Under the pieces are notes generated by a model, which did not search any database, was not told where the DNA came from, and worked only from the letters and a program-made list of their open reading frames with translations. The translations under genes and the position numbers were made by a program. Positions 18,053-26,341 of a stretch of 26,341 nt of DNA are shown here, in pieces (the first letter of the stretch is position 1; each line of letters begins with the position of its first letter). Location: assembly GCA_009602725.1 (NCBI GenBank), contig WELB01000018.1:124984-151324 (forward strand), in the 5' to 3' direction. This stretch comes from Spirogloea muscicola (taxonomy: Eukaryota > Streptophyta > Zygnematophyceae > Spirogloeales > Spirogloeaceae).

Positions 18053-18399
18053 AAGCAAATAGGTGCAATTGCCGGCGTGCGAGGGGGAGAAGGAACAGCT
18101 CTGTCAATGCCACTGGCGGGCCCTGATCAGATCGGATAGGTGCGGTGCGAGACTTGAGAGATCTATTGAATGACCTCAATCAAGCTCTCATTTGCTTTCC
18201 CAGAGAAGGCACCGGGTGGAGCGTCGTCTGGGGCCCACCCTCGCATGCTAGATAACAGCATTTCAGACCGGGATGGGAGAGGGAGGGTTGCAGTTGGAAG
18301 GAAATTGTTCAATTACGCTTCTTTCAGATTCTTGGCACTTCTGGTTTTCCTTATCACATCTGGTTGAAGATTTAGTGAAGATGGGCAGGGACGGCAGCG
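18053..18399. other. Non-coding stretch upstream of gene P copy B
   Basis: No domain or repeat is recognised. It is single-copy within this window, since unit A starts further downstream, so it may hold the promoter and 5' leader of gene P. TTTAGTGAAGATGG at 18371-18384 offers a favourable start context, but that frame stops after 28 codons. Confidence 0.4.
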
Positions 18400-18528
18400 A
18401 TGACCTCGAATTCAGCGGGCGCCTGGTGGCTGTCAGATCCGGCAGATCCCGACGCGGTGAAAGATGAGGGACCTCTTCAGCTGACACGTGTGCGGTCGAA
18501 TCTGCTGCCTGATCCCTTCTCTGTGTGA
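18400..18528 (+). CDS. Small ORF, possible first exon of gene P
   Basis: ATG at 18400 opens 42 codons: MTSNSAGAWWLSDPADPDAV, then KDEGPLQLTRVRSNLLPDP. The composition is protein-like (mixed, acidic, few repeats). A donor-like TCT|gtgtga lies right at its end. It is not part of the duplicated segment, so no comparison is possible. It could equally be a chance frame. Confidence 0.3.
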   Translation: MTSNSAGAWWLSDPADPDAVKDEGPLQLTRVRSNLLPDPFSV

Positions 18529-18631
18529 CGGAAGTTACACAGCGAAGGACGCCGCGCGACATTGGACAAGGCGCAAAGCTGAATAATGAGCGCGCGACGC
18601 TGATGAGGGAGCAATCGGGAATGCCGGTGGA

Positions 18632-20165
18632 GCACTGTCGGGTAGGTATCGACGTATGGGCAGCCGGACACTAAGCGGAGACCGACGTTGCATGGCGCCA
18701 CTCACAGCAGCCACAGAGCCGCCCCGTCTGCAGACCAAGCCCCATACCTTGCTTACGTTCTGATCCAGTCAGTGGTGCCCCCGCCATCACCGCCCGTGCA
18801 GCCAGCTATCACTGGTAAGGAAGAGAACCAAGACTTTGAGATTGTTGAGCTCGCTCTCGGAGTAAGCTCAAGCAAGTGCTGCCAAAGTCATACATCATTT
18901 GTACAGATATATAGGCATAGATGTAATAGAGAAGCCATGCACATGGTATCCACTGCGAGATCTGCTGTCCACACTCTTCCCCTGGGTTGGAGCGTTGAGC
19001 CCACGCTGCGAGGCCACTCTTCGAGTTATTTATTGCAATTGATGGCATGTGTGCCGTTGTTGTAGGTTTTCCAGCAAAGTTTCGGGCTAAATTCCGGCAG
19101 GCAAGGTCCATTGCGTGTCACGCCTTGCTAGTCTGCAAGATGTGCTCATCACTGGTGCACCACGACCTCCTGTCCAGTCTGCATATTAGATCTCAATGAT
19201 GACTTCAAGGACCTGCATGTGCTGCACACCTTCAATCAAGCACTGCCATTTGCTAGTGCCCTGCTATCCGAACAGCGATGCTAGCAATTGCAGTGGACAA
19301 GGTCAACGGAAACTGGATGCTGCCAGGCACTCAAGCAATTATCCAGACAACTATCCAGGAGGACTTGAACGAGTTGGGCTACCTACTGTGGGCCTACGAA
19401 ACTGTCCTGCACTCCGAGACTTCCTGTCCAATGCAGCGGTCCCTTGCTTTCGCGGTTCACCTGCGCGCCGGCCGCGCTTTGGCTGCGGCCTCCGGCTACC
19501 GTCAGGGCGACGTCTTTCCGCCGTCTAGCTATTCAGACTTGCATCTTCTGACTAGAGGTTACTAAAAGTCCCCTTGCTGCTGTTTTAGTAGTTTGCACCC
19601 AGGCTTCTTCTGGCCTTGTCCATTCCTTTTGGGCTGGCCTCTCCCAGCCACCAGTCAATCTGGCCGCGCTTGCTTCTAATCAGCAGTGCTTGCTCGTATT
19701 GGCTCAGTATCACCCTGCCTTTACACCAATTCAAAACAATAAATAAATGAATAAACAAATAACAAAGAACAACAAATACCAGACTAGTTTCTGTGGTCAA
19801 TGGGAAATTGCCGATAGTTTTCTCTCGCTGTTAATAGGGGCCTACCGAGGTAACAACCTCATACAGATGGCCAAGTCCATCAATATGACAATGCCGCTTC
19901 AGAGACCGTTCGCTCCAACTTTCGCAGCGGACTCTTCATGAGCTATTATCAAAGTCACTTCGACATACTAGAGCTTCTTGCTGTGAAGGGGCACCCAGCG
20001 AGAAGAGATATCCTAAAATTGCAGCAAGGTGGCAACATACTGGCGCCCTTGCAAACTAACTCTACAATATGCTGTGGCCATACCGTGCTGCAGGCCTTAG
20101 TGCGATGCCATGCGGGGTGGTGGCTTGTATCTGAAATGCAAGCCAGTGAATTCTATATCACAGTC
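18632..20165 (+). pseudogene. Gene P, copy B: unidentified plus-strand gene, interrupted by a LINE
   Basis: Blocks that look coding: exon 18802-18861 (gtgcag|PAITGKEENQDFEIVELALG|gtaagc); NDDFKDLHVLHTFNQALPFA with ALLSEQ (about 19196-19277); after a 1-base frame break, MLAIAVDKVNGNWMLPGTQ and QEDLNELGYLLWAYETVLHS (19278-19430); and, beyond the LINE, SNFRSGLFMSYYQSHFDILE with GHPARRDILKLQQGGN (about 19905-20030). The first 20-codon exon has good splice signals on both sides. The exon structure after it could not be resolved in phase. The family is unknown. Its last block overlaps the end of gene M antisense (20095-20165). The LINE insertion and frame break suggest it is dead. Confidence 0.5.
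19432..19676 (+). mobile_element. LINE tail inserted in gene P copy B
   Basis: The insert starts at TGCAGCGGTCCC (ORF2: MQRSLAFAVHLRAGRALAAA), runs to SDLHLLTRGY-stop at 19564, then has a 3' UTR with stem GGCTGG/CCAGCC (19632-19649) and the tail TTGCTTCTAA. The empty site is preserved in unit A (10728-10750: CCTGTCAAATCAGC) and in the third copy (14203-14222: CCTATCCAACCAGCAG). Any target-site duplication is at most about 3 bases (AAT). The LINE frame happens to continue the gene P frame. Confidence 0.85.
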
Positions 20166-21449
20166 CCTATCGTCAGATATACGCACAGTCGCTTCAACTC
20201 CGTGAGGCGGGCATACTCTGCCATAGCGTGCAGCAATACATTCTTTGCTGCAAGCACGGACTTGATCTCTGCATCTGTAGAACCGTAAATCATTGTAGGC
20301 CACGGCGTGATTTGGAATCTGTTTGCAATAAACAGCAAGGTGTCAAGCAGGCAGTGGATAAACCACCAGCAACGGCACAGGCTTACACATAAAGCATGCA
20401 TAGGGCAACAACTGTTCGCCACAGCATTGCAGCACATCATGCGCAAATGGCAGGCAGAAGGGTGTGTTGCAAGTGCACCTGCGCAGGATGCCAAATACAT
20501 TCTTCGACACCACCTTCACGTCCAGAGCTTGCTCTAGGCGCGTGAGGTTGGTCTGGCCATCCTTACTCTTCTCTCCAACCAGGAAGCCTGCAGCCTGGAA
20601 CGTCACTTCCAGAACTGCCACAGCCAATGGCGCGCTCCGAGCGCGATTGAAGAGAGGATTGTGCCGTGGTATGACCATGCGCAGGTTGTCGCTCATCACG
20701 ATGATGGGCACACTTTCGTTCGCGACCACCAGACGCATGTAGTGGTTGTTGTAGTCGATGATCACGCTGGGAGTCAATGCATGCGCCGGCGAGAGGCAGG
20801 GGTGCAGCCTGTCCTCCATCAGCACCCTGCCCAACTCCATGGCTATGAGCCGCAGAGCGTCGTCAACAAGCTGGATGGGGCAGGTGTCCAGAACCCAGTT
20901 TCAGTCTCCACGCTCGAAGTCCACTTCGAGGCTAAAGACGAGGGCGCCGTTTCCGCCGGCGGCTTCGTCCACACCGATCGTCACGGCGACCCCTGTGGAC
21001 GCCAGAACGTGGTCGTGGAAGGCCTCCGTGTGGATGCCGGACGCCAGAGCGGCCCGGCGCCAGATAGAGACGTGCGTGGTGGCCGTGTTATTCTGAGCCC
21101 GGCGGATGCCCAGCACGACGCGCTGGAGGAGGTGGGCACCCGCCTCGCAGGCGGGCGCGGGGAGGGCCGGCGGCGGGCGGAAGCGCGGCTGCTGCGCCCA
21201 AGCCGTCCCGCGGCTCGGCGGGCCTCCCATGGCGGAACCGCCGCCGCCGGCGGGGGACTGGAGCGTGTTGTGTGACTGTATTGGTTGAGTGTTTTGTGCG
21301 GAGGGGCCGTCGCAGGCCCGCGAGGTCGACGCCGGAGCTGCGGCGGCGGCGGCGGCGGCGGTGGCGCGCTGCTGGGGTGCAGGCGCCGGCGAGGTGGCGC
21401 ACCACCAGCGCCAGCCGGGACGCGGCCGGAGCGGTCGCCGGCGCTGCAT
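20095..21449 (-). pseudogene. Gene M, copy B: same unidentified protein with a nonsense codon
   Basis: An ATG at 21230 lies in an excellent context (CCGCCATGG) and starts MGGPPSRGTAWAQQP. An upstream in-frame ATG at 21449 (MQRRRPLRPRPGW) precedes an Ala-rich run. Exon 1 ends at 20479, the intron is 20319-20478, and exon 2 starts at 20318. At codon 110 (20901-20903) the Trp codon of copy A is TGA. After it the frame is open again with strong similarity to copy A (TPSVIIDYNNHYMRLVV, APLAVAVLEVTFQAAGF). Exon 2 is one base shorter near 20170, which shifts its last part (DIEFTGLHFRYKPPP) out of frame. Probably inactive, unless the TGA is an error. Confidence 0.65.
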
Positions 21450-22358
21450 GCCCGCCGCCGGGCCAGCAGGGGAATGGAGTGTGTAGTGAGTGACGGAGGG
21501 CCTGAGTGGCCAAGTAGTGGAAGAATAAGCACATCGAAAGACAGGAGATCACGCTGAGCCAGCAGGGGGGCAATGGCGGCCCCATGGCGGGGGGTTTAGG
21601 GGGGGCGCATTCGCCTGCAGCCAGCTCCCGGGGAGGTCGGAGGAGTGCTAGATCCCCCGGCGCCGTCGAAGGAGGGGGGGGGGCGTGGACGAGGCAGCGG
21701 GCCCACACGGTCGCCGGAGCGCGGGGCGGGGAGGGGGGGGGTTCAGGGCCCCAGCCCCCTTTCCGGTGGCCCGCCACGTGCCGCCGTCCGAGAGCTGCAG
21801 CGTGCAGGAGACCCCCGGCGGACCGATCGGCCTGGTCGAGGCAGCCGTGCCAGCCCGGAAGCTCCCAAGTCAACTCCACGGCAGTTGGCCGTGTTGACTT
21901 GAGGCCACACGTCAGCTCAGGGGCACGGCTGACTCCCGGTCAAAGAGCGCGGGCCCTCGCCTGGCACTGGCACTTGCGGTTGCTGGCCACTTGACATGAG
22001 CACCATGGCTGACTTTGCTCCGATGTCGTACTTGCAAAGATTCCCTCGTAGCCACTGGCTTTGCAAGAGCCACTTTCCGGCATCGGGGGACTCGGCACTC
22101 TGCCCTCCCAAATGGGAGCTTGAGCTCGGCTTCTCAGAAACGGCTTGGAAGCAGGAGGCCTTGGCGGACTTGGAGCAGCATTTGCCTAAAGTGAGCATGC
22201 ATATGTACCCATGTACAAGGCAGATGACCGGATTCCATAACAAAGAGAGATGATCCAAGAATGTACATCCAAGGCTAAGGAGAGAGGAAAGCTGAGCACC
22301 CAGAGCTGGTGGTTGGTTTATATGGGTCTGCCTTGCCTGAGGAAAGTGAACTAACAGC
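21450..22358. other. GC-rich region between gene M copy B and the EXO84 3' end
   Basis: No gene is supported. The first part has G-runs and Pro/Gly/Ala-rich frames on every strand, typical of composition alone, plus the 27-base inverted match to 1254-1280 at 21480-21506. From about 21750 it is the duplicated 3' flank of EXO84, whose copy is at 13201-14000. It must contain the EXO84 3' UTR and polyadenylation region next to 22359; no clear signal was identified. Confidence 0.45.
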
Positions 22359-25300
22359 CTAAAGCTCACTTCCAGATCGAGTGGAGCTTATGGAGACATT
22401 GGACACTGATTTTGGACTACCAGGATCCTCATGGCCACCATGACGTGTGGAGTAACCACCAGACTGGGTGGTACTATTTGCCGGGTTCTCTAACAACTGC
22501 GTCATGGTTTCGCGTGCCTTCACCTCAAACCACTCATCGTCGGGCAGAATGCTGGAAACAGAATATAGTCCATAAAAGTTGTTAGTGCAGGCTGTTTAAT
22601 GGCACTCTCAAAAATATACCAACATACACACTCTCAGGCGAAGCGTGTAATATTCAGGTTGCAGTAGCAGGTTGCAGATCTGTGGTGCGGAGAGTTCACA
22701 AATCTTGCACATATGTGATAAGATGTAAACAGTCTGCGACAAGTACTGCGAGCCCAAGGTGAGGAGCAAACCTGTTAGGATCAGCATTGTTTTGGCTTGA
22801 GAATGCATTTATTGCACGGGCAATGCTATCAGACGCCACCTGGCGCATTGCACGTGAAGAATATCGCCCATGTGTGGCAATCTGCATAACAAAGTTCATA
22901 TCTAGCACAAACTGCAAGACACAAGATGAATACGCTTTGTCAGGGCGTTGGTTGTAGTAAGGATGCCTTTTCACAGAGGACATCTTACCCAAGACGCGGT
23001 GCCGGCAAGCTTCTCAATCACTGAGGCACATCGAGAACTACTGAGCAAAGACAACCAAGTCTGCTGTGTATACCTGCTGCAGGCCCGTCGGGCCCAACGC
23101 ATAAGGCCCTGACTCGATCGAGTCCCAGAAATCAGCGTCGCTCGTAAGCGCAATCACAAGGGCCTCAGTCAGGCGCATCAGTAGCAGCTGGACAACTCTC
23201 TCCCTTTTCACAAGCACTTCACCAGCTGTTGCTTGCAGGGAGGTCAACGCGGACAGCAACGCCTGTGAAGCATCACACAATGTCAGTCGGTAGCTTGATC
23301 ATTGAAAGCAAACTGCTCTGGGTCAATGCTCCGGCCATGCGAAGTAAAAGATTGGAGCTGCAAATTTTGTCCTCAAGGGTCGACCATTGAGATTTGCACC
23401 TGGAAGGGCGGGGAAGGCATGGGGTCCTGTTGCCATCCCTGTGGGTAAGGATTCCCATGGTCCATCACAAGGTACTCGTCGGCGCTCAGCCGAGCCTCGG
23501 CACCCTCACCGTACATGAGCTCTGCCACCAGTCTGGTGCAGAAGTTGTCTCGGAGACGGTCCACTGCTCGCTGTAGCCTCCGCCGCCAATCTTTGTGCTC
23601 CGGCTGGGCCCTACCAGAAGCTGCCGCAGTCCTCCGTGCTTCAGTATGCCTCCACACGGAGGCCGTCTCTTTGGTTGGCCCTGAGGTCGTGGTGAGCCGC
23701 GTTGCAGCGCGGGGCAGCAACTCGTCGGCCAGTGCCGCTGATAAGCGATCACAAGGAAGACACTATCAGGTCCGGAAGCAGTGCCCGAGAGTCAAGCCTA
23801 GACCTTAAAGGGGGCACAGGCTGTGCACATTACTTTTTATTTGAGTTAAGCTGGCTGCAATGCTCAAGGCCAGAAATCATAAACCCTGCACAGACCTGGC
23901 ACAAGCAGATACTAAGTTGTTAAAGCCCTCAGCACCTGCGTTGCCCAGGAGCGCCAGCTGTTGAGAGTCGGCCTTGGCGGTTTTCACGCTTCCTTCTGTG
24001 TTGTCCCAGGACATGCCCTCCTCTTCTTCGAGCGGAGGTAATGCCTTGATCAGAAGGTTGACATATTTCTCAAAGAGGTTGGCAAGGCCATCCAATGTTG
24101 GGAGCGTCAGGTGCATGCTCACAATGGGAGCAACGTCCTCCAGAAACTCCTGCACGCAAGTAGACCAGGGTGATATCCCTGCTGATGTATGCTGTATATA
24201 CAATATATGTGTGGCATTGACTATATATGTATATATCAATTAGCTAATCAATCTACAATGCTACCATGCTCAAAGAGACATGTCCAGCCATGCTAAAGTC
24301 CGTATGCCAAATTGCTGAAGAAGTAGTTGCACCTGGACCATGTAGTAAAGCTTCTGAGCGCTGCTTGAGAGCTTCAGGGAGACTGCTTGGCCAGCCGTTC
24401 CTCGCCCGGTCCTGCCTTGGCTTGCTGGCCCACTCAGCACCCAGTCGTCCACTGCAGCCGCTGCCGAGACGCTGTCCTCTATCCTCCTTAGATTGGCATC
24501 CAGGGCCTGCTCCACGCTGGGCCTCACCAGCTTTGACAGGACTGCATTCAGAGACAGCCCCTGCTCCTCCAGCAGCGAGCAGTGGCCCAAAGCAATCTGC
24601 AAGAAAGACTCGTATTGCGCTCAGTCCATAGAGCGATGAATCCTAAAACAACTACCGATCTTTCTTGGAAGTTCACCAAACGATGCAAGAGAGGAGGACA
24701 AGCATCTTACAAGCTATTGATTGTCAAATCCAATTTTGTCGCTCTGCTGATACACCTCACCTGGACGCACTCGGCAGCGGCGCGGAGGCCTCCGGCTGCA
24801 GCAGAGGAGGAGAGCACGTGCCTCCGGAGCAGATCTGCACACGCCTCAGTCTGCGCATGCGCCCACAGGACAAGCTCCGACGCGTACGCCGGCTGGTCTC
24901 CAAAGATGGCGACCGAGTCCTGGCTGGCCTGGAGGATTGTGGAGAACACGAGCTGCGAGAGTGCCGCTGTGTAAGCGCCCCCATAGGAAGCCCCACTGGG
25001 CCTCAGGGAGCGCATCTGCACGACAACGTTGACCGGTCTCAGTCCATCGCAGCTATCACACAAAGCTTGGCAACACGAAAATGGCTCGATAAACCCAACT
25101 GCGCACTCACAGGAGCGCAAGTGCAGGACCAGTACTAGAGGTCCTGAGATGTGAGGCAGTCAGACCTGGTGCTGGAGGCGCTCCTTGTGGGTGTTGAGCA
25201 TCAGCGTGTGGGCGCGCGGCCAGTCCCCAAGCCGCTCCAGCGCTGCAATTGCAGCACGGAGCTCGGGGCCCCGGACCGACGGCTGCCGCACGCCCTCGGC

Positions 25301-26341
25301 CAGCTGCTCCGCCAGCCGGGACCGCCTCTCGGCCAGCGCAGCCTTGAAGGGCACGAGCACCGCCTCGTCGAGCTGCTCATTGGGGCCAGCGTCCCTGGCC
25401 ACCGCCCTTGCGACGATGACATCGCCCTCCTCCAGCACCTGGAGGGCCTCATCCACCTTCCGTTCCGCCAGCAGGACGTCGAGGACGTCCGGGAGGGCAT
25501 CCACATGGCGCTCGAGCTCCGAGGGCTCCGGCTCCTCGGCGGACGCCGACGGCAGGAGGGGCGTGGCGAAGGCGTCGGCGCTGCCCTTCACTGCCGGAGG
25601 GGCGTCCGCCAGGGTGTGCACCAGCGCCGCCTGCGTGGCCAGCAGGTTGCGCATGGCCACGAGCTCGCCCTCCAGGGACGATATCTCCCGCGACGTCCTG
25701 CAGGCCACAATGCAGAGGCGCTTGCATGAGCGCACACTGCCTGACAGTCAGCTCCACAGACTCTCAGCGTGACAATGTGATGCCAATCAGCGAGTGTCAC
25801 CACTTACATGATCGTCTCAACCATGGCGAAGCGCGAGATGCTGTGCTGGGGGCTTTCGCAAGTGAGCCATTACTGAAGCCATCGAGGCCCATACCAGTTG
25901 CCAGACTGCGGTGAACGTGCTGCGGGCTAGGCAGGCCGCACCTGATGAACGCCGCGTAGTTGGACAGCACGCTCTTGCGCATCTCCTCGGCGGACACCAT
26001 CCGCAGCTCCTGCAGCTCGGCGCACAGCCGCCGGATGCTCTGCGCAAGCCAGCGAGCCCTTCGAGTGAGGCAGCCAGCGCTGTGCGGCCTCGCCAAGGTC
26101 CATCCGGGAGAAGCGAGCAGGAGAGGCCCGCGCCGCCGCCGCCGCCGCCGCCGGCTCTGCCGCCGCCGGCGGCGTTCACCTTCTCGCTCATGGCCTGGCA
26201 CTTGGAGTGCACGAAGGCGTGCGTGTCGAAGCGCTCGGACTCGAAGACCTGCAGGCCCTCGGCGAGCACGCCGTCGCCACCGCCAGCGGCGGGGCCGCCG
26301 CCAGAGGCGCCGCCGCCGCCGCCGGCGCCGTTGGGCAGCTG
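22359..26341 (-). CDS. EXO84: Exocyst complex subunit EXO84, plant type (5' end outside the window)
   Basis: Exons, 5' to 3': beyond 26341-26180, 26039-25942, 25697-25166, 25015-24761, 24596-24333, 24149-23936, 23737-23400, 23262-23074, 22911-22772, 22551-22359. They total 2,385 bases, all in phase, giving 794 residues in the window. Recognition is by family blocks in order: FVHSKCQAMSEK, SAEEMRKSVLSNYAAFIR, REISSLEGELVAMRNLLATQ, PSGASYGGAYTAALSQLVFS, SSAAAGGLRAAAECVQ, VDDWVLSGP, HKDWRRRLQRAVDRLRDNF, VQLLLMRLTEALVIAL, FWDSIESGPYALGP, FVLDMNFVMQIATHGRYSSR and LPDDEWFEVKARE. The C-terminal tail is Ser/Gly-rich and ends GSEL. EXO84 is one of eight exocyst subunits that tether secretory vesicles at the plasma membrane. 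The visible N-terminus is Gly/Ala-rich and its start codon is not in view. No lesion was found. The last exon is the source of the truncated copy near 14100. Confidence 0.95.
24186..24240. repeat. AT-rich TATA/TGTA simple sequence in EXO84 intron 5
   Basis: Alternating TATATA/TGTATA tracts lie within the intron between exons 24596-24333 and 24149-23936. It is the most AT-rich patch of the right half of the window and looks like an ordinary intronic microsatellite. Confidence 0.6.
26126..26158. repeat. GCC microsatellite in EXO84 intron 1
   Basis: A run of about nine GCC/CCG units lies between exon 1 (ending 26180) and exon 2 (starting 26039). Open frames through it are low-complexity artefacts. 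Confidence 0.7.

Noticed and set aside
21088-21879. Long Pro/Arg-rich minus-strand frame (about 260 codons)
   Set aside because: Low-complexity composition effect in another frame of gene M copy B and its GC-rich leader; the matching frame in copy A is equally featureless.
24186-24240. TATA-rich promoter
   Set aside because: It lies within an EXO84 intron and reads as a simple repeat; nothing suggests a transcription start there.
25151-25772. Two plus-strand frames of about 190 codons
   Set aside because: Both lie antisense to EXO84 exon 3, whose minus-strand reading matches the exocyst family in detail.

Overview
This is a window of nuclear DNA from a green alga, most likely a trebouxiophyte (Chlorella/Coccomyxa-like). 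The reasons are: intron-dense genes with short introns and many donors of the form AG|GTG; a plant-type EXO84 exocyst gene; an internal run of the plant/green-algal telomere repeat CCCTAAA; GC-rich gene starts rich in Ala, Gly and Pro; and several 5'-truncated LINE retrotransposon ends. No tRNA, rRNA, CRISPR array or prokaryotic operon was seen. A 278-base assembly gap lies at 12727-13004.

Layout. (1) 1-1110: broken ends of non-LTR (LINE) elements in both orientations. (2) 1662-9146, minus strand: a 21-exon gene that joins an SbcD/Mre11-type metallophosphoesterase to an SbcC/Rad50-type ABC ATPase with a CxxC-bearing coiled coil. Nearly every exon was placed by conserved motifs and reading phase, and all core catalytic motifs are present. 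A possible targeting-peptide exon lies upstream (9299-9669). (3) 10000-14116 ('unit A') and 18640-22490 ('unit B'): two copies of one segment carrying an unidentified plus-strand gene (P), a convergent unidentified minus-strand gene (M) and the 3' end of EXO84. Unit A holds only a fragment of EXO84, so B is the parental locus. (4) 14205-17005: a patchwork of a fold-back third copy of P/M sequence, a ~45-base piece of EXO84 and a decayed 1.6-kb copy of the middle of the SbcCD-like gene. (5) 17010-18052: a LINE 3' part. (6) 22359-26341 and beyond, minus strand: EXO84 in 10 visible exons, apparently intact; its start lies outside the window.

How it fits together. EXO84 is the only gene that looks healthy throughout. 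The SbcCD-like gene keeps all its core motifs but has two suspicious lesions, a lost splice donor and a 2-base slip. Its own duplicate still carries the donor that the long copy lost. Gene M has different lesions in its two copies: A has no start codon and B has a stop. LINE ends, a telomere-repeat insertion, fold-back structure and short mosaic joins show that the 9.8-22.5 kb part was built by repeated duplication, probably with template switching, and then decayed. Exon coordinates were placed by eye from motif continuity, splice consensus and phase. They are models, not transcript-supported structures.
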